DNA of 64,000 bases, taken from contig CAJAII010000020.1 of NCBI GenBank assembly GCA_903939755.1, forward strand, positions 152,322-216,321. Reading direction: 5' to 3'. The position numbers were made by a program, and so were the translations under genes. This DNA is from an uncultured Flavobacteriales bacterium (GTDB lineage Bacteria; Bacteroidota; Bacteroidia; Flavobacteriales_D; Crocinitomicaceae). This document shows, in pieces, positions 17,207-26,482 of this stretch (its first letter is position 1; each line of letters starts with the position of its first letter). The notes below the pieces were generated by a model. It did no database searches. It was not told where the DNA came from and saw only the letters and a list, made by a program, of their open reading frames with translations.

Positions 17207-17473
17207 ATGAGAAAATTAACCTACTTATCAGCTGTCGTTTTATTATATACTTTTTCATCATGTGGTGGCTCAGCAACATGTGATTGCATGGATTTAAGTT
17301 TAGAAATTATAAAAGAAGTTAAAGTTTCTAATGGTGATGCCGCCAAAATGAAAGCCCTTGAAGCAAAATACAAAGAGGATATGGATAAATGTGATAAAAC
17401 CATGAAAGGGAAGAAAGAAGCAGATTTTATGAAATGTCCTTCTTACAATGAGATTCTTAAAATGAGAAACTAA
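17207..17473 (+). CDS. Small CxCxD lipoprotein, family member C
   Basis: This 88-residue protein has a lipoprotein signal ending FSSC at about residue 20, then CDCMDLSLEIIKEVK, a charged helix (DAAKMKALEAKYKED), a Cys in DKCDKTM and KCPSYNEILKMRN at the end. It is closest to member B, sharing the SNGD/ANGD and CPSY...KMR segments. It has its own 120-bp upstream spacer, so it may be expressed separately from A and B. No function can be assigned. Confidence 0.75.
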   Translation: MRKLTYLSAVVLLYTFSSCGGSATCDCMDLSLEIIKEVKVSNGDAAKMKALEAKYKEDMDKCDKTMKGKKEADFMKCPSYNEILKMRN

Positions 17474-17509
17474 TTCTTTTTTTAATTTATCACCAAAATT
17501 CATCTTTTT

Positions 17510-17547
17510 TTGACACCTATTTTATTTTGGAATAGGATAGGTGTCAA
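17510..17547. repeat. Perfect 11-bp inverted repeat at a convergent gene end
   Basis: TTGACACCTAT (17510-17520) and ATAGGTGTCAA (17537-17547) are exact complements with a 16-base loop. The right arm lies inside the last codons of the M28 peptidase gene, and the left arm lies beyond its stop. Neither strand has a T tract after the hairpin (T precedes it on the plus strand), so it is not a textbook terminator. Its place between converging genes still suggests a role in 3' end formation or stability. Confidence 0.6.
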
Positions 17548-18901
17548 TTAAGTAAATAAAAGACCCAATAGCCGCAGCACCCAATTCTAATTCGCGTTTG
17601 TTGACATTTTCAAATACATCGCTTGGGGCATGATGAAAATCAAAGTAGCGTTGAGAATCTGGAATAAATCCATATAAAGGAATCCCAGGAAAAGTATCTT
17701 TAAGTGGGCCAATGTCAACTCCGCCGCCGCCTTTTTCCCATTGGTTTAGCTCGTAGTTACTAAACAAAGGTGCAAAGTTTTTAAGATGTTCCACTTGTTT
17801 CTCGTTCCCATCGCATCCAAATCCTCGCGGTGAAAATCCTCCTCTATCACTTTCTAAAGCGGCATATTGTATTTCTCCTTTTTCTTTGGACCAACTAGCA
17901 TAGGATTTCCCTCCCATATTACCGTTTTCTTCATTCATGAAAAATACAACACGTAAAGTATGTTTCGGTTTATAATTTAAGGATTTCAAAATTCTTAAGG
18001 CTTCCATACAATGAATTACTCCGGCGCCATCATCGTGTGCTCCTTCTCCAGTATCCCAAGAGTCTAAATGCCCCCCAAATGTTATTATTTCATTTTTTTT
18101 GTCTCCACTTATTTCTGCTATTACGTTATAGGAATCAGCGGCTGGATAATTTCGGCAATCCAATTCGATAAAAATGTCAATGGGGCCTTGCTGGGAGGCT
18201 TTTGAAAGATTATCGGCATCATGAGTGGAAATTGCTGCAGCAGGAATTTTAGTGACCGTACTGTCATACTTCATCGATCCAGTATGTGGATAATCATCAT
18301 CAGGTAATCCTAAGGAACGAATGATTACACCAATTGCGCCAAGTTTCGCGGCTTCAATTGCTCCGTCCCCTCTGATTGGGTAACAAGCTCCGTATGCTTT
18401 AAATGTAATTATTTGGGAGGCATCCATCTCTTGATTGATGAATACTATTTTGCCTTCAATATCTTTTCTTTTTGCTTTTTTTAAGGCTTCTAATGTTTTG
18501 AATTCTATAAGCGATGCTTGCAACAATCCGTCTGTTCCGATTGATCCTCCCAATGCTAATACATGAAGTTTCTGAATTTCTCCCTTGTTGTTTTTGTACC
18601 AAGCACTCTCCGTATTTCCCCTTTCCCAATGTGGGACTTTGATGGCTTGTAAATATACTTTATCGAATCCGTAGCTTTTCATTTTTTCTTCGCTCCAACT
18701 GATGGCCATTGCGGCTTCAGCTGACCCAGTTAAGCGATGACCAATGTTTTTACAAAGTTCTCTAAGATCTTCGTATGCTTTACCTCTCAATAGTGCTTCG
18801 TCATAAATGTTCCGAATGAATAAGGAGTCACTTGAGATGTTGGGAGTTTTTTGAGCGTGAAAAACAGGTTGAATTAAAAGTAGGAATAGTAAAAGTCGCA
18901 T
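17522..18901 (-). CDS. Secreted M28 family metallopeptidase with PA domain
   Basis: The 459-residue protein has a signal peptide (residues 1-16, ending FHA). A PA-type insertion spans roughly residues 120-240 (GKIVFINQEM, GAIGVIIRSLG). The M28 zinc-peptidase core follows, with ligands and catalytic residues visible in FGGHLDSWDTGEGAHDDGAG (His, Asp), FFMNEENGNMGG (Glu-Glu), ALESDRGG (Asp) and FHHAPSD (His). It probably trims peptides in the periplasm or outside the cell. It lacks a T9SS tail. The final codons form one arm of a hairpin with the convergent spacer. Confidence 0.92.
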   Translation of the reverse strand: MRLLLFLLLIQPVFHAQKTPNISSDSLFIRNIYDEALLRGKAYEDLRELCKNIGHRLTGSAEAAMAISWSEEKMKSYGFDKVYLQAIKVPHWERGNTESAWYKNNKGEIQKLHVLALGGSIGTDGLLQASLIEFKTLEALKKAKRKDIEGKIVFINQEMDASQIITFKAYGACYPIRGDGAIEAAKLGAIGVIIRSLGLPDDDYPHTGSMKYDSTVTKIPAAAISTHDADNLSKASQQGPIDIFIELDCRNYPAADSYNVIAEISGDKKNEIITFGGHLDSWDTGEGAHDDGAGVIHCMEALRILKSLNYKPKHTLRVVFFMNEENGNMGGKSYASWSKEKGEIQYAALESDRGGFSPRGFGCDGNEKQVEHLKNFAPLFSNYELNQWEKGGGGVDIGPLKDTFPGIPLYGFIPDSQRYFDFHHAPSDVFENVNKRELELGAAAIGSFIYLIDTYPIPK

Positions 18902-18980
18902 GTATATTTTTTTTACGAATATACGATTTCCATATTTTTATTTGATGCTTAATTACTTTTGGGTGGATATTAGACGCCTT

Positions 18981-19015
18981 TTACCGAGCATAATTCCCCT
19001 TTACCGATGCTAATT
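18981..19015 (+). repeat. Imperfect direct repeat with 20-bp period upstream of ychF
   Basis: TTACCGAGCATAATT (18981-18995) and TTACCGATGCTAATT (19001-19015) agree at 12 of 15 positions and start exactly 20 bp apart, about two helical turns. The second copy ends just before the ychF -7 box at 19018-19025, so a protein bound here would sit over the promoter. An operator role is inferred from position only. Confidence 0.45.
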
Positions 19016-19017
19016 AT

Positions 19018-19025
19018 TATCTTTG
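19018..19025 (+). promoter_or_regulatory. Promoter -7 box of ychF
   Basis: TATCTTTG followed by CG matches the Bacteroidota TAnnTTTG element and lies 16 bases before the ychF ATG. There is no TTG at the expected -33 position. Instead, the 20-bp-period direct repeat occupies that region. Confidence 0.55.
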
Positions 19026-19041
19026 CGTTTAAATTATTTTT

Positions 19042-20139
19042 ATGTCTTTAAAATGTGGAATTGTTGGTTTGCCAAATGTCGGAAAATCAACCTTATTTAA
19101 TTGTTTATCAAATGCTAAAGCGCAGGCAGCAAATTTTCCGTTTTGTACCATAGAACCTAATATCGGTACAATTACAATTCCTGATCCACGCTTGGAAAAG
19201 TTAGAAAGTATTGTTCTACCGCAGCGTGTTGTCCCAACTACAATGGAAATTGTTGATATTGCAGGATTAGTAAAAGGAGCATCAAAAGGGGAAGGGCTGG
19301 GAAATCAGTTTCTTGCTAATATTCGCGAAACGGATGCCATTATTCATGTGCTAAGGTGTTTTGATGATGGTAATATTATCCATGTAGATGGCAGTGTGAA
19401 TCCTATTAGAGACAAAGAGATTATTGATATTGAATTACAATTGAAGGATTTAGAAACGATTGAGAAAAAACTGAGTGCCTTGTCAAGGGTATTGAAATCT
19501 GGTGATAAAGACGCTTTAAAAGAAAATGAGCTTTCGTTGAAAATTAAAGAAGGATTGGAAAAGGGGATTTCTGTGAGAGGTTTACCTTTTTCGTCTGAAG
19601 AGTTTGAAATAATTAAAAAGTTTCAATTAATTACGTCTAAGCCGGTACTTTATTTATGTAATGTAGATGAAGGATCTGTAAAAACTGGAAATAAATATGT
19701 GGAAGAGGTTAAAGTTGCGATCGCAAATGAGAATGCGGAGGTGTTAGTGATAGGTGCAAAAATTGAAGCGGATATTACTGAATTAGATACGTATGATGAA
19801 CGCCAATTATTTTTAGATGAATTGGGACTGGAAGAGCCAGGTGTGAATAGATTGATTCGTTCTGCTTATTCGCTACTTAATTTACAAACGTATTTTACCG
19901 CTGGTGTAAAAGAGGTTAGGGCTTGGACAATTAAAAAGGGAATGACTGCACCCCAAGCGGCCAGTGTCATTCATACTGATTTTGAAAAAGGATTTATTCG
20001 TGCGGAGGTAATGAAATATATCGATTTTACTACCTTAGGTTCTGAAAATGCAGTAAAGGAAGCCGGTAAATTTAAGGTGGAGGGGAAGGAGTACATCGTT
20101 GATGATGGCGATATAATGCATTTTAGATTTAATGTTTAA
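19042..20139 (+). CDS. ychF: Redox-regulated ATPase YchF (Obg-like)
   Basis: The 365-residue protein has the G1 loop GLPNVGKSTLFNCL, the switch region AQAANFPFCTIEPN, G3 VDIAGLVKGASKGEGLGNQFL (shown as the conserved stretch near residues 70-90), G4 LYLCNVDE in place of NKxD, and a C-terminal TGS domain (GVKEVRAWTIKKG, HTDFEKGFIRAEV, KYIVDDGDIMHFRFNV). YchF prefers ATP and binds ribosomes, and it has been linked to stress responses. Length and motifs are standard. Its promoter lies at 19018-19025, and it leads a run with fumarylacetoacetase and RelA/SpoT. Confidence 0.96.
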   Translation: MSLKCGIVGLPNVGKSTLFNCLSNAKAQAANFPFCTIEPNIGTITIPDPRLEKLESIVLPQRVVPTTMEIVDIAGLVKGASKGEGLGNQFLANIRETDAIIHVLRCFDDGNIIHVDGSVNPIRDKEIIDIELQLKDLETIEKKLSALSRVLKSGDKDALKENELSLKIKEGLEKGISVRGLPFSSEEFEIIKKFQLITSKPVLYLCNVDEGSVKTGNKYVEEVKVAIANENAEVLVIGAKIEADITELDTYDERQLFLDELGLEEPGVNRLIRSAYSLLNLQTYFTAGVKEVRAWTIKKGMTAPQAASVIHTDFEKGFIRAEVMKYIDFTTLGSENAVKEAGKFKVEGKEYIVDDGDIMHFRFNV

Positions 20140-20154
20140 TTTTATTTTTCATAT

Positions 20155-21426
20155 ATGATTTCCGCCAACCAACCGCATCTTACTTCTTGGATTCCAGTTC
20201 CTGAAAAATCAGATTTTCCGATTCAAAATATTCCTTTTGGAATTTTTAAAACCGATTCCAAATCACCTAGAGTCGCTACGCGTATCGGTGATACGGTCAT
20301 CGATTTATTTGAATTGTTTCAGCTTAATTGTTTTTCAAAATTGCCTTTTGAAGCAACTGATTTTAATAATTCATCGCTTAATGCAATGATGAAAAAAGGA
20401 AAAATGGCGATCCGAGATTTGCGAAATGAATTGTCCACTTTATTTCAAAGCGATCATTCCTTTCTTAAGGATAATACAGCCTTGCACATTTCCTTTTTGC
20501 ATGATGAATCTTTAGTAGAGATGTTGTTGCCTGTAGCAATTGGCGATTATACTGATTTTTATTCCAGTAAAGAACATGCAACGAATGTAGGCGTAATGTT
20601 TAGAGATCCTGCCAATGCGCTTCTGCCAAATTGGTTGTGGATTCCAGTGGCTTACCATGGAAGGGCTTCTTCAGTGGTAGTTTCTGGTACTGATTTTCAT
20701 CGCCCAAAAGGACAAATAAAACCCAATGAGCAGGAAGATCCAATCTTTTCTCCCTCTAGACAAATTGATTTTGAATTGGAAATGGGTTTCATTACGTTTG
20801 ATGGAAAACCGCTTGGTGATTCAATCGATGTAAAGGAAGCTGATGATTTTATCTTTGGACTTTGTCTTTTTAATGATTGGTCGGCTAGGGATATCCAGAA
20901 ATGGGAGTATGTTCCTTTGGGACCATTTTTAGCCAAAAATTTTGTTTCTACCATGTCTGCTTGGATTGTTACATTGGATGCCCTACAACCTTTCCGTGTG
21001 GATAGTCCGGTGCAAACTCCAAAGGTATTAGATTACTTAAAGGGATCAGAGAAAGATTCGTATGATATTCAGTTGAATGTTTCTATTGTTACAGAATCAA
21101 ATGTCGAGACTCAAATTTGTGAATCGAATTATAAATACATGTATTGGTCCATGGCGCAACAATTAGCACATCATACTGTAAATGGCTGCAACATCAGAGG
21201 GGGGGATTTAATTGGGTCAGGAACTATTTCTGGTCCTACGGAAGGCTCTTATGGTTCCATGTTAGAATTAGCTTGGAAAGGAACAAAACCATTGACATTA
21301 AATGATGGTTCGGAGCGCCGTTTTATTTTAGATGGGGATACGGTAGTCATGCGGGGACATTGTCAGAATGAAGCGATTCGAATTGGATTTGGTGAGGTGA
21401 AATCAAAATTATTACCGGCAAAGTAA
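20155..21426 (+). CDS. fahA: Fumarylacetoacetase
   Basis: This 423-residue enzyme has the N-terminal FAH domain and the catalytic domain with IGDYTDFYSSKEHATNVG, WIPVAYHGRASSVVVSG, IDFELEMGFI and NDWSARDIQKWEY, all characteristic of fumarylacetoacetase. It cleaves 4-fumarylacetoacetate to fumarate and acetoacetate in the last step of tyrosine degradation. No other gene of that pathway is in the window. It follows ychF by 15 bp and abuts the RelA/SpoT gene (TAA then ATG), which suggests joint transcription without implying a shared pathway. Confidence 0.96.
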   Translation: MISANQPHLTSWIPVPEKSDFPIQNIPFGIFKTDSKSPRVATRIGDTVIDLFELFQLNCFSKLPFEATDFNNSSLNAMMKKGKMAIRDLRNELSTLFQSDHSFLKDNTALHISFLHDESLVEMLLPVAIGDYTDFYSSKEHATNVGVMFRDPANALLPNWLWIPVAYHGRASSVVVSGTDFHRPKGQIKPNEQEDPIFSPSRQIDFELEMGFITFDGKPLGDSIDVKEADDFIFGLCLFNDWSARDIQKWEYVPLGPFLAKNFVSTMSAWIVTLDALQPFRVDSPVQTPKVLDYLKGSEKDSYDIQLNVSIVTESNVETQICESNYKYMYWSMAQQLAHHTVNGCNIRGGDLIGSGTISGPTEGSYGSMLELAWKGTKPLTLNDGSERRFILDGDTVVMRGHCQNEAIRIGFGEVKSKLLPAK

Positions 21427-23667
21427 ATGGATATTCTACCTGAAAAGTATGATGTAGAAAAGGAACGAAAAGAGATTTTAAATGCTTTTCGGGGATTACT
21501 AAGGTCTTTTAAAGATCGGACAAATAAAGAAACGAGGTTGGTGCGAAAAGCATTTGATCTTGCCTTGGAAGCGCATAAAGATATGCGACGAAAATCAGGT
21601 GAACCTTATATTTATCACCCTATTTCGGTTGCTCGGATATGTGCTGAAGAAATGGGCTTAGATACTGCTGCAATTGTTTGTGCTTTGCTCCATGATACGG
21701 TGGAGGATACGTACATTACTTTGGAAGATATTGAGGATATGTTTGGTGAGCAGGCACGAAAAATAATCAATGGCTTAACTAAAATTCCAGAGGTTTTCGA
21801 TGAAAATGCTTCCATTCAAGCGGAGAATTTCAGGAAAATGATTTTAACAATTTCCGACGATTTTCGAGTCGTACTCATCAAATTAGCGGATCGCTTGCAT
21901 AATATGAGGACCTTGGGAAGTATGCCACCCGAAAAGCAATTGCGTATCGCCTCTGAAACAAAATTTTTATATGCGCCCTTAGCGCATCGATTTGGTTTAT
22001 ATTCGATCAAAACAGAATTAGAGGATTTGTCGCTCAAATATTGCGAGCCAGAGGTTTTCTTGTCAATTGAGAATAAATTAAAAAGCACGCAAGATGTTCG
22101 AGCGCGATTTATTCGTCGTTTCATGTCTCCTATTAAAGAAACCTTGTTGCTCGAAGGCTATGCGTTTGAAATTATTGCTCGAACTAAATCCATTTCGTCC
22201 ATTTGGCGAAAAATGCAGACGAAAGAAATACCTTTTGAAGAGGTTTTTGATGTTTTTGCTATTCGTATAATTATTGATACCCCACCTGAATTGGAAAAGC
22301 CAGATTGTTGGCGAATTTATAGTATCGTAACGGATTATTATCAACCAAGTCCTGATCGATTACGCGATTGGATTTCAACACCTCGTGCCAATGGTTACGA
22401 ATCATTGCATACTACGGTCATGTCTCCTCAAGGCCGTTGGGTGGAAGTGCAAATCCGTTCAAAAAGGATGGATGTAATTGCTGAAAAAGGTCTTGCTGCT
22501 CATTATAAATATAAGGAGTCGAAAACGGACGATAGTAAATTTGATCGATGGATTTCTGAAGTGCGTGCCCTTCTTGAAAATCCTGACACCAACGCACTCG
22601 ATTTCATTAATGAGTTCAAGTTGAATTTATTTAATGATGAGATTTATATTTTTACACCAAAAGGGGAATTGCGTGTATTGCCTGTAGGGGCAACGATCTT
22701 GGATTTTGCGTACGATATCCATACGGATATTGGTGATAAGTGCATCGGCGCAAAAGTAAATAATCGCTTAGTTCCTTTAAGCTACCAGCTAAATAATGGG
22801 GATCAATTAGAAATCATCACTTCGGCGAAACAAAAACCTAATGAAGATTGGTTAAAGTTTGTGGTTTCTGCTAGAGCGAAACAAAAAATAAAGGCTTCTT
22901 TAAATGAAGAGAGAAAGTTAATTGCGAGTGATGGAAAGGAATTATTAGCTCGAAAATTCAAGCAGTTTAACCTACATTTTACGGCAGACAATATTACTTT
23001 TTTAGAAAAACATTTCGCTGCAGGTTCTGCTACGGAATTATATTACCGCATCGCTAAGGGGAAAATTGAATTAGCTAAATTAAGGGAAATAGAAGTGGTG
23101 AATGGCGTTCTTCAATATCCAAAAAAAGAGAGTAAGTTAAGAAGAAAGTCGATTGATGAAGCTTCCATTAATTCCCATGGTATAGATACTAAAAAGGATA
23201 TCATCTTGATTGGCGATGATTTCAAAGGATTCGATTATCAAATGTCAAAATGCTGCAATCCTATTCCTGGCGATAAAATTTTTGGTTTTATCACTATTTC
23301 ACAAGGAATAAAGATTCATCGTTCTAATTGTCCCAATTCGGTGCACTTAATGTCTAATTATGCCTACCGATGTTTGAAGGCTAAATGGAAAAATCAACGG
23401 GAAGTGGAAAGGTTGGCAGCCATAAAAATAATTGGTATTGATCGAATTGGATTGGTAAATAAACTCACTGAAATAATTTCAAAGGAAAATAAGGTAAATA
23501 TGAAGAGTATTTCTTTTGATACAAATGATGGCGTTTTTGAAGGTCATATTAGTGTATTGGTATTAGATACGAATCATTTAGAATTGTTGATTAGAAAGTT
23601 TGAAGAAGTGGAGGGTGTTCAGCGTGTCGTACGTTGGGATACGAAAGATACTGAAATAGAGATTTAG
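21427..23667 (+). CDS. RelA/SpoT bifunctional (p)ppGpp synthetase/hydrolase
   Basis: The 746-residue protein has all long-RSH domains in order. An N-terminal HD hydrolase comes first (YIYHPISVARI, LLHDTVEDT near residues 60-100), followed by a synthetase domain (VFDVFAIRIII, RLRDWISTPRANGYESLHTT at about 235-335), a TGS domain (IYIFTPKGELRVLP, about 400-460), a CCNPIPGD conserved-cysteine region (about 610-640) and a C-terminal ACT domain (AIKIIGIDRIGLVNKLT). Both HD and synthetase motifs look intact, so it should make and degrade (p)ppGpp. Its stop codon overlaps the convergent OstA-like stop by four bases. Confidence 0.95.
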   Translation: MDILPEKYDVEKERKEILNAFRGLLRSFKDRTNKETRLVRKAFDLALEAHKDMRRKSGEPYIYHPISVARICAEEMGLDTAAIVCALLHDTVEDTYITLEDIEDMFGEQARKIINGLTKIPEVFDENASIQAENFRKMILTISDDFRVVLIKLADRLHNMRTLGSMPPEKQLRIASETKFLYAPLAHRFGLYSIKTELEDLSLKYCEPEVFLSIENKLKSTQDVRARFIRRFMSPIKETLLLEGYAFEIIARTKSISSIWRKMQTKEIPFEEVFDVFAIRIIIDTPPELEKPDCWRIYSIVTDYYQPSPDRLRDWISTPRANGYESLHTTVMSPQGRWVEVQIRSKRMDVIAEKGLAAHYKYKESKTDDSKFDRWISEVRALLENPDTNALDFINEFKLNLFNDEIYIFTPKGELRVLPVGATILDFAYDIHTDIGDKCIGAKVNNRLVPLSYQLNNGDQLEIITSAKQKPNEDWLKFVVSARAKQKIKASLNEERKLIASDGKELLARKFKQFNLHFTADNITFLEKHFAAGSATELYYRIAKGKIELAKLREIEVVNGVLQYPKKESKLRRKSIDEASINSHGIDTKKDIILIGDDFKGFDYQMSKCCNPIPGDKIFGFITISQGIKIHRSNCPNSVHLMSNYAYRCLKAKWKNQREVERLAAIKIIGIDRIGLVNKLTEIISKENKVNMKSISFDTNDGVFEGHISVLVLDTNHLELLIRKFEEVEGVQRVVRWDTKDTEIEI

Positions 23668-25205
23668 TCTTTAATCAACATTTCATAAGGATTCTTTGGC
23701 CTTTTAGCGATTAACCAGGCAAAACCTACAATAAATTTTTCATCTTCTTTGATTTGATTCATGGGGTAGAATATACCATCTGGTTTGTCAAAGTAGGTAA
23801 TACTAGTCACTTCTCCACTGTCTAAGTAAACACGTAAGTCTGAGGCATAGAGTCGGTTAAGTCCTAATCTTTTTTTGACAATGCTTGAATCTGTTTTTTG
23901 TTCGTCGATTGGGTATAAAATGGTCCATGCATTTCCATTCATTTCTGCCCGTTGCAATTCATTTTTTTCGAACCAAGCGGTCATCTTACGGCCAGATAGT
24001 TGGTTATAATATAATCCGGAATCCAATTCCATAATGGCGGAGGCTTTTCCGATTACTAATGATTTACTAATGGTGCTGTCTTTCATGAAAACAACTATTG
24101 TATCTCCTTTTAGTTGCGCATTTTTAGCCCAAATTATGGGCGATTTAGCCAAGGTAAGTAGACCACTTTTAGCATCATAATAGGCCGAATCGGCAATAGC
24201 TTGAATGGCTTGGCTGTAAATTTTTACCTGCCTATTGCCTTTCATATACTTTGTGTTTCCAAGGGAATCTTCCTGTATGGTTAGTGTATCTGCATGTAAA
24301 AATAGGCTGTCGCCTTCTTTTACTTGTATCGCTAGCGCTTTTCCAGTTATGTAAGTCGTTCCAATAGATTTATTGCTATAAAACACCTCACTCATTAACT
24401 GCTGTTCTTTTTGCTTATCATCAACTTGTACCTTGCCGCGAGCCGTGAATATTTCTGGTTTTGCTGCATAATAAGCGGTGTCACATTTCACAGAGCGGTT
24501 TCGTTGAGAAATGGTAACGTTACGATACAGGTTCCCTTCTTCTTTTTGTACATGGTACCAGCCACGCTCACAATTAATGGTTATGCTGTCATTTTTTATT
24601 TCGGTTGGACCAAAGAATTGCGTAATTTGTTTTTCATAGGCAAATTGCAAGGTGTCGGTGGTCATCGTTAAATCTTCTTTCTTATATAAAACCTTCCCAC
24701 TAAAGAAAAAACTGCCAATGTTGGGGTAGAAATAACCGTATTTACTGGTGATCATTTCATTGGAAACTATACTTTCAATTCTGCCAAAGTTTTTATAAGT
24801 GGCACGTCCACTTTTCGCATCGTAATCAATGGAGTCAGTAGCAATTTTGTATTCCTTATCTCGCACTCTAACATGTCCCCAAAGTTTGGCATACTTGGTG
24901 GAGCCATAATACAATAAAGAATCACAGTATAAATTGATGTCATTTTTGGTAACATGGACATGGCCATAAGCATGAACAATTTTTCGTTTTTCATGATAGT
25001 GTGCTGAATCGCAATACATGGTATTTCCTTGGTAGGTGAAGTTGACCGTTCCAATCAGGCGGTGTTCGCCTGTTTTCTCACTAAAGATGATTTTTTCAGT
25101 TCCAGGTAATAATTCTAATACATTACCTTGGGCATTGACTATACCATTCAAAAAAAATGCGCTCAAAATGAACGCATATAACATATATTTTTGAAAGTAA
25201 AGCAT
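23664..25205 (-). CDS. OstA/LptA-like outer-membrane biogenesis protein
   Basis: The 513-residue protein has a signal peptide (residues 1-25, ending VNA) and then repeating beta-strand units of the OstA type: TYQGNTMYCDSAHYHEKRK, GHVHVTKNDINLYCDSLLYYG, VRVRDKEYKIATDSIDYD. These form the LptA/LptD-N beta-jellyroll that carries lipopolysaccharide across the periplasm. It is longer than enterobacterial LptA and lacks an obvious LptD barrel, as in other Bacteroidota. It is the last gene of the Fur-STAS-purA run, one base after purA. A direct role in LPS transport is likely but not proven by sequence. Confidence 0.85.
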   Translation of the reverse strand: MLYFQKYMLYAFILSAFFLNGIVNAQGNVLELLPGTEKIIFSEKTGEHRLIGTVNFTYQGNTMYCDSAHYHEKRKIVHAYGHVHVTKNDINLYCDSLLYYGSTKYAKLWGHVRVRDKEYKIATDSIDYDAKSGRATYKNFGRIESIVSNEMITSKYGYFYPNIGSFFFSGKVLYKKEDLTMTTDTLQFAYEKQITQFFGPTEIKNDSITINCERGWYHVQKEEGNLYRNVTISQRNRSVKCDTAYYAAKPEIFTARGKVQVDDKQKEQQLMSEVFYSNKSIGTTYITGKALAIQVKEGDSLFLHADTLTIQEDSLGNTKYMKGNRQVKIYSQAIQAIADSAYYDAKSGLLTLAKSPIIWAKNAQLKGDTIVVFMKDSTISKSLVIGKASAIMELDSGLYYNQLSGRKMTAWFEKNELQRAEMNGNAWTILYPIDEQKTDSSIVKKRLGLNRLYASDLRVYLDSGEVTSITYFDKPDGIFYPMNQIKEDEKFIVGFAWLIAKRPKNPYEMLIKD

Positions 25206-25206
25206 C

Positions 25207-26475
25207 TTATTTTAAGAGTGTTTGTTTCCTGTCAGGTCCTACTGAAACCAATGAAATTGGCACATTCAATTCTTTTTCCAAGTATTCTACGTAATTTTTC
25301 AGTTCGATTGGCGCATCATTGTATTGACCTAAGGCTGTCAAATCTTTTTTCCATCCATCCATTTCAATGTAAATTGGCTTCACATCAAGATCGTTAACAT
25401 CATATGGAAAATCGGAGATCTTTTCACCATCTATTTCATAATGTGTACAAATCTTAATGGTATCAAATATACTTAGGACATCTGCCTTCATCATGCTTAA
25501 TTCAGTAACACCATTTATCATAATTGCATACTTAAGCTGAACTAAATCAACCCATCCGCAACGACGAGGTCTTCCGGTTGTAGAACCAAATTCGCGTCCT
25601 TCTTGACGAATACTTTCGCCTACTTCATCTAATAATTCCGTTGGGAAAGGACCGCTACCAACACGTGTGCAGTACGCTTTGAAAATCCCGATTACGTTTC
25701 CAATTTTATTCGGAGCAATGCCTAAACCTGTGCATGTTCCAGCGGTAACGGTATTGGACGAAGTAACAAAAGGATAGGTACCAAAATCAATATCAAGCAT
25801 GGTACCCTGAGCACCTTCTGCTAATATTTTCTTTCCTGCTAATAAGGCCTTGTTCAGGAAATGTTCACTATCAACGGCATCCAACGACTTTAATACGTCA
25901 ATTCCTGCCATCCATTCCTTTTCTAACGCCGGAAGGTCATAATTAAACTCCTCGTAATGAGAAAGCATACCAATGTGTTTGTCAATTAAGGTTTGGTATT
26001 TCTCCTTAAAATTAGGGGAAAAAATATCGCCTACTCGTAAGCCATTTCTCCCTGTTTTATCCATATAGGTGGGACCTATTCCTTTTAAGGTAGAGCCAAT
26101 CTTATTTTTACCTTTTGATATTTCTGAGGCAGCATCAATTAATTTGTGCGTAGGTAAAATTAAATGGGCTTTTTTGGAGATGAATAAGCGTTTTTTGAAA
26201 TCAATATTAAAAGGCGCTAATTTGTCTAATTCGCCTTTAAAAATTATAGGATCTATTACGACTCCATTTCCCACTAAATTGAGCACGTTTTCTCTGAAAA
26301 TGCCTGATGGAATGGTGTGTAGAACGTGCTTGATTCCTTCAAATTCTAAGGTATGACCTGCGTTAGGTCCGCCCTGAAATCGAGCTATTATATCGTATTT
26401 TGGTGTAAAAACATCAACAATTTTTCCTTTCCCTTCGTCTCCCCATTGAAGGCCTAATAAAACATCAACTTTCAT
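25207..26475 (-). CDS. purA: Adenylosuccinate synthetase
   Basis: The 422-residue enzyme has the GTP-binding start LGLQWGDEGKGKIVD, then FQGGPNAGHT, IGSTLKGIGPTYMDK, EGAQGTMLDIDFGTYPFVTSS and GRPRRCGWVDLV, all signatures of PurA. It joins IMP and aspartate with GTP in the first step to AMP. The length is standard. It sits in an unusual operon between a STAS protein (7 bp upstream) and an OstA-like gene (1 bp downstream). Confidence 0.97.
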   Translation of the reverse strand: MKVDVLLGLQWGDEGKGKIVDVFTPKYDIIARFQGGPNAGHTLEFEGIKHVLHTIPSGIFRENVLNLVGNGVVIDPIIFKGELDKLAPFNIDFKKRLFISKKAHLILPTHKLIDAASEISKGKNKIGSTLKGIGPTYMDKTGRNGLRVGDIFSPNFKEKYQTLIDKHIGMLSHYEEFNYDLPALEKEWMAGIDVLKSLDAVDSEHFLNKALLAGKKILAEGAQGTMLDIDFGTYPFVTSSNTVTAGTCTGLGIAPNKIGNVIGIFKAYCTRVGSGPFPTELLDEVGESIRQEGREFGSTTGRPRRCGWVDLVQLKYAIMINGVTELSMMKADVLSIFDTIKICTHYEIDGEKISDFPYDVNDLDVKPIYIEMDGWKKDLTALGQYNDAPIELKNYVEYLEKELNVPISLVSVGPDRKQTLLK

Positions 26476-26482
26476 CTGTAAC

